64,000 bases of DNA, from NCBI GenBank assembly GCA_020248985.1, contig JADCGL010000011.1:1-64000 (forward strand). Reading direction: 5' to 3'. The notes beneath the pieces were generated by a model. The model did no database searches. It was not told the origin of the DNA and was given only the letters and a program-made list of their open reading frames with translations. Position 1 is the stretch's first letter, and every line of letters begins with the position of its first letter. Made by a program: the position numbers and the translations under genes. Positions 24,815 through 33,977 of this stretch are shown in pieces. Source of the DNA: Telmatospirillum sp. (lineage in GTDB: Bacteria; Pseudomonadota; Alphaproteobacteria; CACIAM-22H2).

Positions 24815-25321
24815 ATGGCCGACGTCTCGGTGCACCAGACTTCCGAAAACGCCGTCAACCCGCTCGACATCATCGAAGAAATCGTGACCGCGAACGAATG
24901 GCCGTGCGAGCGCGCGGCCGACGAGGAGCTTGTCGCCCAAATTCCCGGCCGCTGGTGCGACTACCGCGTCTATTTCGCGTGGAACGAAGACATGAGTGCG
25001 CTGCATTTTTCCTGCGCGCTCGATCTGCGCTTGCCCAAGCATCGGCGCGGCGTGGTGACCGAATTGCTGGCGCTCGCCAACGAGCGGCTGTGGCTCGGCC
25101 ATTTCGACCTGTCGGGCGAGGACGGGCTGCCGACCTTCCGCCATGCCGTGCCGTTGCGCGGCGCGCGCGGGGCGACGGTCGAGCAGATCGAAGATCTCGT
25201 CGATGTGGCGCTCACCGAGTGCGAGCGCTTCTATCCGGCGTTCCAGTACGTCGTGTGGGGCGGCAAGGACCCGGCCGAAGCCGTGGCCGCCGCCTGCATG
25301 GAGCCGATGGGCGAAGCTTGA
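24815..25321 (+). CDS. YbjN domain-containing protein
   Basis: This is a 168-residue protein of the YbjN family, a type III secretion chaperone-like fold widespread in alphaproteobacteria, with unknown precise role. VNPLDIIEEIVTANEWPCER near the N-terminus and VEQIEDLVDVALTECERFYP near the C-terminus are the characteristic helices. WCDYRVYFAWNEDMSALHFS forms the central strands. The ATG at 24815 is preceded by gggag; longer in-frame versions begin in sequence without coding character. It converges with the 2OG oxygenase gene. Confidence 0.85.
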   Translation: MADVSVHQTSENAVNPLDIIEEIVTANEWPCERAADEELVAQIPGRWCDYRVYFAWNEDMSALHFSCALDLRLPKHRRGVVTELLALANERLWLGHFDLSGEDGLPTFRHAVPLRGARGATVEQIEDLVDVALTECERFYPAFQYVVWGGKDPAEAVAAACMEPMGEA

Positions 25322-25337
25322 GGCGTTTCGTTCGGCG

Positions 25338-26000
25338 TCAGCCGAACGGATTGAGCTTCTTCAAAAACGCCGACATTTTGTGTCGACCTTCTTCGCGCTC
25401 CTTGGTCGCTTGGTCGACTATCCAGTTCATCTGCAGCACGTGGCGCGGGCCTTCGTAGCTCGCATGGCCGTGCCACGCGTCGCGCGTGCATTTGAAGGCC
25501 AGCATCGTGCCGTCCACCGGCGAAATCTCGGTCGTGTAGTTCTCGAGGCTTTCAGGCCCGCGCAGCAGGCGCAGGCGCCCGCCCTGGTCCTGCCAGCCGC
25601 CGGTCGGCTTGTTCAGATACAGCAGCACGGTCACGACTTTGGTTTTCGAATCCGTGTGGATCTGCCCGTCGCGCGCGCGGCAACGGTCGCGGAACGTGAT
25701 CATGGTCGGCAGGCCCGAAAGATCGAGATCGAGCTTCGCCGAAATCGCTTCGCGGAATGAATCGCTTTCAAGCGCCGCCACAAGATCCTGTGCCGCCGGC
25801 TTCAGGCTCAAGGACGACGTGGGGAAAGCGCCCGGCTTGCCGATCTGCGGCCAGTCGCGATCGATACGATCAACCGCCGGGCCACGCACGAAATTCGGCA
25901 CGACCACATGCAGGAACGGATCGCGCGAGGCAGGTGTCGCCGAGAGGGCCGCAAAATCGAACAAGGTTTCGGCGGCGGTCGGGACCAAGGCAGCGGTCAT
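25338..26000 (-). CDS. 2OG-Fe(II) oxygenase superfamily protein
   Basis: This 220-residue protein looks like a double-stranded beta-helix oxygenase that uses iron and 2-oxoglutarate. The iron site is built by His and Asp in DGQIHTDSK and by a distal His in WHGHASYEGPRHVLQMNW. The Arg in GPRHVLQ would bind 2-oxoglutarate. VTVLLYLNKPTGGWQDQGG is the usual strand between them. The substrate is unknown; relatives hydroxylate proline or small molecules. It follows the nitroreductase gene after 5 bases on the same strand. Confidence 0.85.
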   Translation of the reverse strand: MTAALVPTAAETLFDFAALSATPASRDPFLHVVVPNFVRGPAVDRIDRDWPQIGKPGAFPTSSLSLKPAAQDLVAALESDSFREAISAKLDLDLSGLPTMITFRDRCRARDGQIHTDSKTKVVTVLLYLNKPTGGWQDQGGRLRLLRGPESLENYTTEISPVDGTMLAFKCTRDAWHGHASYEGPRHVLQMNWIVDQATKEREEGRHKMSAFLKKLNPFG

Positions 26001-26005
26001 GGGGT

Positions 26006-26842
26006 TCAATCCAGTTTGAATCCGATGGTCCGAATATAGGCCCCGAAATCGCCGCGTTCCAGGCTTGCATATTGGCGCGCTTTGTCCTCGCTCCAGCCAT
26101 AGGCGGGGGCCTCGCCGAAACGCGCTATATCGCGCTGTGCGGCAAATGGCCGCGTGCGATTGCGGCGCGCATCGTACGCGTCGATTGCGGCATCGAGATC
26201 GCCCTCGTCGTAGCGGTCGGCATGCACGCGCAAGGACGTCGGCAGGCGCGGCGAAATGCGCGCGGCCTCGCGCGGCCAGCCCACGCAAAGCCCGGCGACC
26301 GGAAACACGCGTGCCGGCAAACCGAGCAAGCTCGACACGTCGGCCGCCCGGTTGCGGATGGCCGAGATCGGGCACGTGCCGAGCCCGACGAGATCGGCCG
26401 CCGCCACGAACTGCGCGAGCGCAATGCCGGCATCGACGGCGGCGTTGAACATCGCGTCGAGATGGTCGTTGGCGAATTCGTGGCCCTGGCGCTCGTGCAC
26501 GCGGATCTGGCGCCGGTTGTTGGCGCAGAAGATCAAAAACACGGGTGCCGCCGCCACCCACGGATTGCCGCTGCAATAGCCCGCGAGTGTCGCGCGCAGG
26601 ATCGGATCCTCGACCGCGACGATATCGGCCTGCTGCAGGTCGGATTTGCTGGGGGCGGCAAGGGCGATCGCGCACAGCAGGCGCACGAGGGCGGGATCCA
26701 CATGTGCATCCGAATAGCTGCGTACCGAGCCGCGCTCGGCCATGGGGGCGAGGGCGGCGACGTTGGGCGTGTTGGGGATCGCGAAATTTTCGCCGAAGCG
26801 CTCGGCAAGGGCGGCGGCAAGGCGTGTGCGGGAATCGCTCAT
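26006..26842 (-). CDS. Nitroreductase family NAD(P)H-dependent FMN oxidoreductase
   Basis: This is a 278-residue FMN-binding protein of the nitroreductase superfamily, closest in style to NfsA-like enzymes. RGSVRSYSDAHVDPALVRLL carries the conserved R-S-R/Y-type FMN contact region near the N-terminus. AALAPSKSDLQQADI-like sequence and VGLGTCPISAIRNRAADVSS match later family blocks. The start is the ATG at 26842; a longer frame upstream reads through the promoter region. It diverges from the allG-type gene across 151 bases and leads into the 2OG oxygenase gene. Confidence 0.85.
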   Translation of the reverse strand: MSDSRTRLAAALAERFGENFAIPNTPNVAALAPMAERGSVRSYSDAHVDPALVRLLCAIALAAPSKSDLQQADIVAVEDPILRATLAGYCSGNPWVAAAPVFLIFCANNRRQIRVHERQGHEFANDHLDAMFNAAVDAGIALAQFVAAADLVGLGTCPISAIRNRAADVSSLLGLPARVFPVAGLCVGWPREAARISPRLPTSLRVHADRYDEGDLDAAIDAYDARRNRTRPFAAQRDIARFGEAPAYGWSEDKARQYASLERGDFGAYIRTIGFKLD

Positions 26843-26993
26843 GGAGCCGAGCCTAGCAGACCCTCGCCTCCCAGCGGCCAAAAAGAGAAAACAGGCCTCG
26901 AATCTGGGAATATTGTATTGGTGCTGCCGCAAGCCTTGCAAAAGCGTCGGGGCCAAGCTTCACTCCCGCGCGCCTCCGGTTTAGGACATTTCA

Positions 26994-28412
26994 ATGACGT
27001 TCGATTCGCTGCTCAAAACGCCGCTCCAGGTCGTCAATATCGGGCTCGAAAGCTTCGCCCGTGATTTGGCGGCCGCCGACATTCCGGTCGTCGATCTGGA
27101 TTGGCAGCCGCCCGCCCGCGGCGATGCCGGGCTCGCCCGCCTGCTCGCCAAGCTCGACGGCGTGCCCGCCATCGAAGCCGCCAACGCCGAAGCGCTGAAG
27201 CGCCTGCTTGCCGCCGATCCGATGCTGATCGATGTGCAGGTCGCCGGCGACGTGTTGACCGGTCTTGAAGACCGCATGATCGGCCATGCGGGCCCTCCCA
27301 TCGCGTGGGAGCAAATGTGCGGGCCGCTGCGCGGCGCCATCCAGGGTGCGATCGTGCTCGAAGGCTGGGCGCCGGATCTTGAAACCGCCGACAAACTTGC
27401 GGCCTCGGGCGGCATCAAATTCGTGCCGAACCATCATCTGGGTGCGGTCGGGCCGATGACCGGCATGATCACGCGCTCGATGCCGGTCCTGGTCGTCGAA
27501 AACCGCACCTACGGCAACCGCGCCTACTGCACGCTGAACGAAGGACTTGGCAAGGTCATGCGCTTCGGCGGCAACGATGCCGACGTCTTGAAGCGCCTGC
27601 GCTGGCTCGGCAGCGACCTCGCCCCCGCTTTGGCGGCTGCCTTGCGCGCGTCGGGCGGGCTCGGCCTCAAAAACATCATCGCGCGCGGCCTCACGATGGG
27701 CGACGAGATGCACCAGCGCAACGTCGCCTGCACGAGCCTGTTCGTGCGCGCGATGGCGCCGCATTTGGCGCGCGCCATCTCCGATCCCGCCAAGCTTGCG
27801 GGCGTGTTTGAGTTCATCGGCGGCAACGACCAGTTTTTCTTGAACGTCGCGATGGCGATGGGCAAGGCGATCGCCGATCCCGCCAAGGGCATTGCGAATG
27901 CCACACTCGTGACTGCCATGTGCCGCAACGGCACCGAGTTCGGCATTCGCGTGGCCGCGACCGGCGAGCGGTGGTTCACGGCCCCGGTCGAACAGCCGAC
28001 GGGGCTCTATTTCGCGGGCTATTCGGCCGCCGACGCCAATCCCGACATCGGCGACAGCGCCATCGTCGAGACGGTCGGCTTGGGCGGCTTTGCGATGGCG
28101 GCTTCGCCTGCGGTTGCCGGCTTTGTGGGGGCCGGTTCCGCGTCCGACGCGCTCGACATCACGCGTGCGATGATGGACATCGCGGTCGGCCGCAATCCCG
28201 ACTGGACGATCCCCGGCCTCGATTTTGCGGGCACGCCTGTCGGCATCGACATCCGCAAGGTCGTCGAAACCGGCATTGCGCCCACGATAAACACCGGCAT
28301 TGCGCATCGCAAACCCGGCATCGGCCAAGTCGGGGCCGGCACGGTCAAAGCACCGCTCAAATGTTTCGACGATGCGCTTGCCGCCGTCGCCGAAATCATG
28401 GGGGTGGCGTGA
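26994..28412 (+). CDS. allG: AllG-like oxamate carbamoyltransferase subunit (DUF1116)
   Basis: This 472-residue protein is a DUF1116/YlbE family member. In E. coli YlbE has been renamed AllG and works with FdrA (AllF) and YlbF (AllH) as an oxamate carbamoyltransferase in allantoin use. PLQVVNIGLESFARDLAAAD, ENRTYGNRAYCTLNEGLGKV and RNGTEFGIRVAATGERWFTA are typical family blocks. Its stop overlaps the allF start. No allantoinase, ureidoglycolate or carbamate kinase genes are nearby, so the actual carbamoyl acceptor here is uncertain. Confidence 0.88.
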   Translation: MTFDSLLKTPLQVVNIGLESFARDLAAADIPVVDLDWQPPARGDAGLARLLAKLDGVPAIEAANAEALKRLLAADPMLIDVQVAGDVLTGLEDRMIGHAGPPIAWEQMCGPLRGAIQGAIVLEGWAPDLETADKLAASGGIKFVPNHHLGAVGPMTGMITRSMPVLVVENRTYGNRAYCTLNEGLGKVMRFGGNDADVLKRLRWLGSDLAPALAAALRASGGLGLKNIIARGLTMGDEMHQRNVACTSLFVRAMAPHLARAISDPAKLAGVFEFIGGNDQFFLNVAMAMGKAIADPAKGIANATLVTAMCRNGTEFGIRVAATGERWFTAPVEQPTGLYFAGYSAADANPDIGDSAIVETVGLGGFAMAASPAVAGFVGAGSASDALDITRAMMDIAVGRNPDWTIPGLDFAGTPVGIDIRKVVETGIAPTINTGIAHRKPGIGQVGAGTVKAPLKCFDDALAAVAEIMGVA

Positions 28413-29926
28413 TGTCGGCCAAAGCCAACCGCGTTCGCAAAGGCTTCTATCTCGACTCGGTCGCTCTGATGCGGCTGTCGCAGACCCTTTCCGCACTTCC
28501 GGGCGTAACGTCGGCCGCCTTGATGATCGGCACGCCGTCCAATCTGCGCATCATGGAGGATGCGGGACTGCTCGACGCGACGGGCCGTGCGGCGGGGGCC
28601 AACGATCTTGTGGTCGCGGTCAAAGCGGTCGATGCCAAGGCGGCCGACGCCGCGCTCGACGAAGCCGATGCGATGCTCGACCGGCCCAAACATACGGCGC
28701 GCGGCGGGGCCGAGCGCCGGCCGCGCTCGATCGACGCCGCGATGCGCGCCCTTGGCGGCGGCACGCTGGCGCTGATCTCGGTGCCGGGTGCCTTTGCCGC
28801 GGCCGAAGCGCGCAAGGCGCTCGCGCGCGGCATGCATGCGATGATTTTTTCCGACAATGTCGGCATCGAGGAAGAACGCGCGCTGAAGCTTGAAGCGCGC
28901 GAACGCGGTCTTCTCGTGATGGGCCCCGATTGCGGCACGGCGATGATTGCGGGCACGCCGCTCGCGTTTGCCAACCAAGTGCCGCAAGGGTCGATCGGCA
29001 TCGTCGCGGCGGCGGGCACGGGCTTGCAGGAAGTGGCGTGCCTGATCGCGCGTGCGGGCGCCGGCGTTTCGCACGGCATCGGTACGGGCGGGCGCGATTT
29101 GTCTGAGCGTGTCGGCGGGCTCACGATGCTCTCGGCCCTCGATGCGCTCGATGCCGATGAGAGCACCACGCACATCGTGATCGTCTCGAAGCCGCCGGCG
29201 GCGTCGGTTGCTGCAACCGTGCTGGCGCGCGTGGCCAAGAGTCGCAAGAATTTCACGATCTGCTTTTTGGGGGCCGACGGCGCCGGCATGCCCGCCAATG
29301 CGCGGTTTGCGCCCACGCTGGCGGCGGCGGCGGCCGACGCGGTCGCGCGCACGACCGGCGGGGCCGGGGTCGATGCGGGCTTCGATGTCGATGTCAAAGC
29401 CGCCGAAGCGCGCGAGCATCTCGCCCCCGCCCGGCGCTGGGTGCGCGGCGTCTATAGCGGCGGCACGTTGTGCGCCGAAGCGCAGTTGGTGCTGCGCGCG
29501 GCCGGCGAGGCTTTCTGGTCGAACGCGCCCGTGCCGGGTGCGTTGCCGACCAAGCCCGCCTCGGGCCACAGCTTCGTCGATTACGGGGCCGACGAATACA
29601 CGGTCGGCCGCCCGCATCCGATGATCGACCCTACGGTGCGCGATGCGGCTCTTGCCCAAGCGCTCGAGGAATCGGGCGTGGCCGTGGTACTCGTCGATAT
29701 CGTAATCGGTTTTGGGGCGCACGAAGATCCCGCCGGAGCGGCCGCCCGCGTTGTGGGGGCCGCCGGCGACCAGCGCCCGGCCGTGGTGGCGTCGGTCATT
29801 GGCACCGATTTCGATCCGCAGCACCGCGCGAGCCAAGTGCGCAAGCTCGAACAGGCCGGCATTCTGGTGGCCCCATCCAACGCGCGCGCGGCCGAGCTTG
29901 CCTTGGCGATTTCGCGCCTACGCTAA
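28412..29926 (+). CDS. allF: FdrA/AllF-like protein (acyl-CoA synthetase fold)
   Basis: This 504-residue protein is a FdrA family member, related in fold to the succinyl-CoA ligase alpha subunit. The CoA-binding-like domain lies in the first 250 residues with FSDNVGIEEERALKLEARER, LVMGPDCGTAMI and GIVAAAGTGLQEVACLIARA. The second ligase domain contains SGGTLCAEAQLVL and ends near LVDIVIGFGAHEDP. E. coli FdrA (AllF) is part of the oxamate carbamoyltransferase set. It is translationally coupled to allG and overlaps the convergent allH by 9 bases at the stops. Confidence 0.9.
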   Translation: MSAKANRVRKGFYLDSVALMRLSQTLSALPGVTSAALMIGTPSNLRIMEDAGLLDATGRAAGANDLVVAVKAVDAKAADAALDEADAMLDRPKHTARGGAERRPRSIDAAMRALGGGTLALISVPGAFAAAEARKALARGMHAMIFSDNVGIEEERALKLEARERGLLVMGPDCGTAMIAGTPLAFANQVPQGSIGIVAAAGTGLQEVACLIARAGAGVSHGIGTGGRDLSERVGGLTMLSALDALDADESTTHIVIVSKPPAASVAATVLARVAKSRKNFTICFLGADGAGMPANARFAPTLAAAAADAVARTTGGAGVDAGFDVDVKAAEAREHLAPARRWVRGVYSGGTLCAEAQLVLRAAGEAFWSNAPVPGALPTKPASGHSFVDYGADEYTVGRPHPMIDPTVRDAALAQALEESGVAVVLVDIVIGFGAHEDPAGAAARVVGAAGDQRPAVVASVIGTDFDPQHRASQVRKLEQAGILVAPSNARAAELALAISRLR

Positions 29927-30673
29927 GACAGCGACGATCCCAGCGAGCGCATCGAAGCCCGAACTGTGGCCGATCGCGTCGAGGGGGCCAAGGTCCGGCG
30001 TTTGACCTTGCACGATATCGGCAAGGATTTTGTGCAGCGCTTGTGCGCCGGCTCCGTCGAGGGCAGCGCTCAAATGTGCGGCCGATATCGCGCTTGTGGC
30101 GGTCGGCATGCGGCCATGCAGAAACGCGCGCAGCGCATCGGCGTCCGGCGTGCGGCCAACGGCGCGCAAGGCAAGGGCGGCCCCACCGAGCGCATCGTCG
30201 CCCGCCGGCGTGAGGCCGGGACCGAGCCCGAGAAGATTTTCAAGGATTGGCGGCACAGGCCCGCCTTGCCAGTTCGCCAGTGCTGCGAGCGGGGCTTGGG
30301 CCGCAGCTCTGAACGGATCGCCGTCGGCTGGGACCAGCAAGCCCTTGTCGCGCGGGAGTTCTGCGATTGCCCGCCGCGCGGCGGGTGCATTGAACGGCGG
30401 CCACGGCTCGGGCCGCCAGATTGGCACGCGCTCAAGCTCGAAATTCCACGCAGCCCCCGCGGCTGGGATCGGCGGGCAAGCGGCGTAAAGGATATTCAAG
30501 GGTCCGGCACCCAGATCAGTGCCACCGGCACAGGCAATGCGCCCGTTTGCGTCCGCCACATAGAAACTGCGCTTGAATGCGGCGATGACGCGCCCCAGTC
30601 TTACTTCAGCACCCGCCGCACCCGCCAGAATGATCGTTTTGCCGTTGTCCATCGCCGCCAATTCTAGCGCCAT
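29918..30673 (-). CDS. allH: AllH-like protein (DUF2877)
   Basis: This protein of about 251 residues is a DUF2877/YlbF family member, the third protein of the oxamate carbamoyltransferase described in E. coli as AllH. The strongest match is the glycine-rich block LLGLGPGLTPAGDDALGGAA near residues 160-180, characteristic of the family. The start is uncertain: ATG at 30673 is used, with ATG at 30652 and TTG at 30712 possible. Unusually it lies on the opposite strand from allG-allF, converging with allF and diverging from the CoxL-like gene. Confidence 0.82.
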   Translation of the reverse strand: MALELAAMDNGKTIILAGAAGAEVRLGRVIAAFKRSFYVADANGRIACAGGTDLGAGPLNILYAACPPIPAAGAAWNFELERVPIWRPEPWPPFNAPAARRAIAELPRDKGLLVPADGDPFRAAAQAPLAALANWQGGPVPPILENLLGLGPGLTPAGDDALGGAALALRAVGRTPDADALRAFLHGRMPTATSAISAAHLSAALDGAGAQALHKILADIVQGQTPDLGPLDAIGHSSGFDALAGIVAVLA

Positions 30674-30732
30674 TGCATGCCGTCGGGCGATTTGCCACAG
30701 TCGCCCTTCCAAGGAAATTCGGGGGTCGTAAA

Positions 30733-33057
30733 ATGAGCAAGTTCGGAAAAGCCCAGATGCCGCGCCGCGTCGAAGATGCCCGCCTGCTGAAGGGGGCCGG
30801 GCGCTATCTCGACGACATGGCGCTGGCGCGCCAGACCTACGGGTTTTTCGTGCGCAGCCCCCATGCGCACGCCGAAATCCGCAGCATCGACGTCGCCGCT
30901 GCGCGCGAGATGCCGGGCGTGCTCGGCGTGTTCACGGGCGACGACCTCGCCGCCGCCGGCATCGGTAACGTGCCGTGCATGGCGCCGCTCAAAAACCGCG
31001 ACGGCAGCAATTTCGCACCGCCGCCGCGCCCGGCTTTGGCGCGCGGCCGCGTGCGCTTTGCGGGCGAAGCCGTTGTGCTGGTCGTGGCCGAGCGTGCGGA
31101 AGACGCGCGCGACGCCGCCGAAGCCGTCGTCGTCGACTACGAGCCCTTGGCGGCCGTTGGCGACATCGCCGCTGCGATCGCCCCCGGCGCTTCCGTCGTG
31201 TGGGACACTGCCAAGGGCAATATCGCGTTCGACTGGACGATCGGCGACGAAGCCAAAACCAAAGCCGCTTTTGCGTCTGCCGCAAAGGTCGTCGAAATCG
31301 ATCTCGTGAACAACCGGCTGGTGCCCAACTCGCTCGAGCCGCGCGGTGCCATCGCCGACTATGCGCGCGGCGAAGACCGCCTCACGCTCTATTGCAGCAC
31401 GCAAGGCGGCTTCGGCATGCGCAAGGTGCTGGCGAGCGAGATTTTCAAGATTCCGGAAAGCAAGCTGCGCGTCGTCACGGGCGATGTCGGCGGCGGTTTC
31501 GGCATGAAGATCTTCGTGTTCCCCGAATATGTGGCGTGCCTGTTCGCCGCCCGCGCGCTCGAGCGGCCGGTGCGCTGGATCTCTGACCGCAGCGAGGCCT
31601 TCCTCACCGACACGCATGGCCGCGACCATCTCACCAAAGCACGTGCCGCGATCGACGCCGACGGCCGGATTCTGGGCCTGCATGTGCAGACCAACGCCAA
31701 TCTCGGTGCCTATTGCTCGCAATACAGCACGTTCGTCGCCACGGCGGCGGGCGCCTCGATGCTGGTCGGCGTCTACGCGATTCCGGCGGCGTTCGCCGAA
31801 TACAAGGGCGTGTTCTCGAACACGGCGCCGGTCGATGCCTATCGTGGTGCGGGTCGCCCGGAAGCCAACTATGTGGTCGAGCGCTTGATCGAGAAGGTCG
31901 GCAAGACGCTGGGCCTGTCGCCCGCCGAAGTGCGGCGGCGCAATTTCATCGCCCCCGCCGCGATGCCCTACAAGACGGCGTTGGGCAACACCTACGACAG
32001 CGGCGAATACGCCCGCAATCTCGACGACGCGTTGGCGCGCGCGGACTGGAACGGGTTCGAAGCGCGGCGCGCGGCCGCCAAGAAGGCCGGCAAGCTGCGC
32101 GGTATTGGGCTTGCGATGTACACGGAAGTCTGCGGCGGCGGCGGCGACGAGTCCGCGCACATCCAGTTCGATCCGTCGGGCGGGGCGTTCGTGCGCGTCG
32201 GCAACCAATCGAACGGCCAGGGCCATGAAACCGCCTATGCGCAAATCGTGTCCGAAGCGCTCGGCATTCCGCTCGACAAGGTGCGCGTCGTGCAGGGCGA
32301 TACGGACGTCGCGATCTACAACGGCGGGACCGGCGGCAGCCGCGCACTTGCCGTGACCGGTACGGCCGTGAGCCTTGCCGCCAAGGACGTGATCGCGCGC
32401 GGGCGCAAGCTTGCTGCCTATCTGATGGAAGCCGCCGACGCAGATATCGAGTTTTCGGACGGTGCGTTCAAAGTGGCGGGTACGGACAAGGCGATCACCG
32501 TCGCCGACTTGGCCAAGACCGCGCATATGAAGGCGAAACTGCCGCCGGATCAGGCGCTGGGCCTCGAGGGCCAAGCGACGCATCTGCCCAAGGGGGCGAC
32601 CTTCCCCAACGGCTGCCACATCGCCGAGATCGAAATCGATCCCGATACGGGCTCGGTGTCGTTCGAGCGCTACACGATCGTCGACGATTTCGGCAACGTG
32701 ATGAACCCGCTGCTCGTCGAAGGCCAGGTGCATGGCGGCACCATCCAGGGCATCGGCCAGGCCCTTTACGAAGGCTGCGTCTACGATCCGGCGAGCGGCC
32801 AGCTTCTGACCGGCTCGTTCATGGATTACGGCATGCCGCGCGCCGACCAGATGCCGTCGATCGATTTCTCGTACAACGAGGTGCCGTGTCTCAACAATCC
32901 GCTCGGCGTGAAGGGTGCGGGCGAGGCCGGTTCGATCGGTGCTCCGCCCGCGGTCGTGCATGCCGTGCTCGATGCGCTGAGGCCTTACAACGTCGCGCAT
33001 ATCGACATGCCCGCGACGCCCCAGAAGATCTGGCGCGCCATCCACAAGGCCGCTTGA
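30733..33057 (+). CDS. Xanthine dehydrogenase/CO dehydrogenase-type molybdopterin-binding subunit
   Basis: This 774-residue protein is the large, molybdenum-cofactor subunit of a hydroxylase of the xanthine oxidase family. The a/b hammerhead domain covers about 15-125. The motif AYRGAGR (about 369-375) marks the form II CoxL-like group, not true CO dehydrogenase (AYRCSFR). The catalytic glutamate is E731 in GVKGAGEAGSIG. No FAD or 2Fe-2S subunit gene is adjacent, so the electron-transfer partners must be encoded elsewhere. It is coupled to psuG by a TTGA overlap. Its substrate is unknown; a nucleobase or related heterocycle is plausible from context. Confidence 0.92.
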   Translation: MSKFGKAQMPRRVEDARLLKGAGRYLDDMALARQTYGFFVRSPHAHAEIRSIDVAAAREMPGVLGVFTGDDLAAAGIGNVPCMAPLKNRDGSNFAPPPRPALARGRVRFAGEAVVLVVAERAEDARDAAEAVVVDYEPLAAVGDIAAAIAPGASVVWDTAKGNIAFDWTIGDEAKTKAAFASAAKVVEIDLVNNRLVPNSLEPRGAIADYARGEDRLTLYCSTQGGFGMRKVLASEIFKIPESKLRVVTGDVGGGFGMKIFVFPEYVACLFAARALERPVRWISDRSEAFLTDTHGRDHLTKARAAIDADGRILGLHVQTNANLGAYCSQYSTFVATAAGASMLVGVYAIPAAFAEYKGVFSNTAPVDAYRGAGRPEANYVVERLIEKVGKTLGLSPAEVRRRNFIAPAAMPYKTALGNTYDSGEYARNLDDALARADWNGFEARRAAAKKAGKLRGIGLAMYTEVCGGGGDESAHIQFDPSGGAFVRVGNQSNGQGHETAYAQIVSEALGIPLDKVRVVQGDTDVAIYNGGTGGSRALAVTGTAVSLAAKDVIARGRKLAAYLMEAADADIEFSDGAFKVAGTDKAITVADLAKTAHMKAKLPPDQALGLEGQATHLPKGATFPNGCHIAEIEIDPDTGSVSFERYTIVDDFGNVMNPLLVEGQVHGGTIQGIGQALYEGCVYDPASGQLLTGSFMDYGMPRADQMPSIDFSYNEVPCLNNPLGVKGAGEAGSIGAPPAVVHAVLDALRPYNVAHIDMPATPQKIWRAIHKAA

Positions 33058-33977
33058 TCCGCCACGTGCTGCCGCCCGATCTCGACATCGCGCAAGAGGT
33101 CGCGGCGGCTTTGGCGGACGGGCGCGCGGTGGTGGCGCTTGAATCTACCATCGTCGCGCACGGCATGCCCTATCCGCGCAATCTCGAAACCGCGTTGGCG
33201 CTCGAGGCCGATCTGCGCGCAAAAAGCGTGGTGCCTGCAACGATCGCGGTGATTGGCGGGCGCTTGCGCGTCGGGCTCGAGGCAAGCGATCTCGAATTGC
33301 TGGCGGCGGGTCGCAATATCGCCAAAGTCTCGCGTCGCGATCTGGCAGCCCTCGTTGCATCCCGTGCGCACGGGGCCACGACCGTTGCCGCGACGATGGC
33401 GATCGCGGCAATGGCCGGCATCGCGATCTTTGCGACCGGCGGCATCGGCGGCGTGCATCGCGGGGCGGAAAGCACGATGGATGTGTCGGCCGATCTCTAC
33501 GAGCTGGCGCGCACGCCGGTCGCCGTGGTGTGCGCGGGGGCGAAATCCATTCTCGACATCCCGAAGACGCTCGAGCTGCTCGAAAGCCTCGGCGTGCCGG
33601 TGTTGGGCTATCGCACCGAGGATTTTCCGGCTTTCTATGCGCGCACGAGCGGGCGCAAAACCGACCGGCGCTGCGACACGGCACGCGAAGTCGCACAGCT
33701 GATTGCCGCCCAACGGCGCTTGGGGCTCGGCGGCCTGCTGGTCGCCAATCCGATCCCGGACGAACATGCGCTCGATGCCGGCGCGATCGAACGCGAAATC
33801 GCGGCAGCGGTTGCTGCCGCTGCGTCGGCGGGCATTGCGGGGGCGGCCATGACGCCGTTTCTGCTGGGCCGCCTCAACGAAGCGACCGGCGGCACGTCGC
33901 TCGCCGCGAACATCGCTCTGGTGCGCAACAACGTGGCCGTTGCGGGCGAGATCGCCTTGGCCTATGCGGCCCTCTAG
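33054..33977 (+). CDS. psuG: Pseudouridine-5'-phosphate glycosidase
   Basis: This enzyme splits pseudouridine 5'-phosphate reversibly into uracil and ribose-5-phosphate. The 307-residue protein has the family signatures VALESTIVAHGMPYPRNLET, the Lys/Thr region ARSHGATTVAAT-like segment, IFATGGIGGVHRGAESTMDV and CAGAKSILDIPKTLE. I prefer the TTG at 33054, which overlaps the previous stop and has aagg upstream; a GTG at 33066 is an alternative. No pseudouridine kinase (psuK) is next to it, so the phosphate must come from elsewhere. It overlaps the convergent arfB stop by 4 bases. Confidence 0.93.
   Translation: MIRHVLPPDLDIAQEVAAALADGRAVVALESTIVAHGMPYPRNLETALALEADLRAKSVVPATIAVIGGRLRVGLEASDLELLAAGRNIAKVSRRDLAALVASRAHGATTVAATMAIAAMAGIAIFATGGIGGVHRGAESTMDVSADLYELARTPVAVVCAGAKSILDIPKTLELLESLGVPVLGYRTEDFPAFYARTSGRKTDRRCDTAREVAQLIAAQRRLGLGGLLVANPIPDEHALDAGAIEREIAAAVAAAASAGIAGAAMTPFLLGRLNEATGGTSLAANIALVRNNVAVAGEIALAYAAL

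Noticed and set aside
30733-33057. Assignment as true aerobic CO dehydrogenase large subunit
   Set aside because: The active-site loop reads AYRGAGR (form II type) rather than the AYRCSFR of genuine CO dehydrogenase, and the other two subunits are missing.
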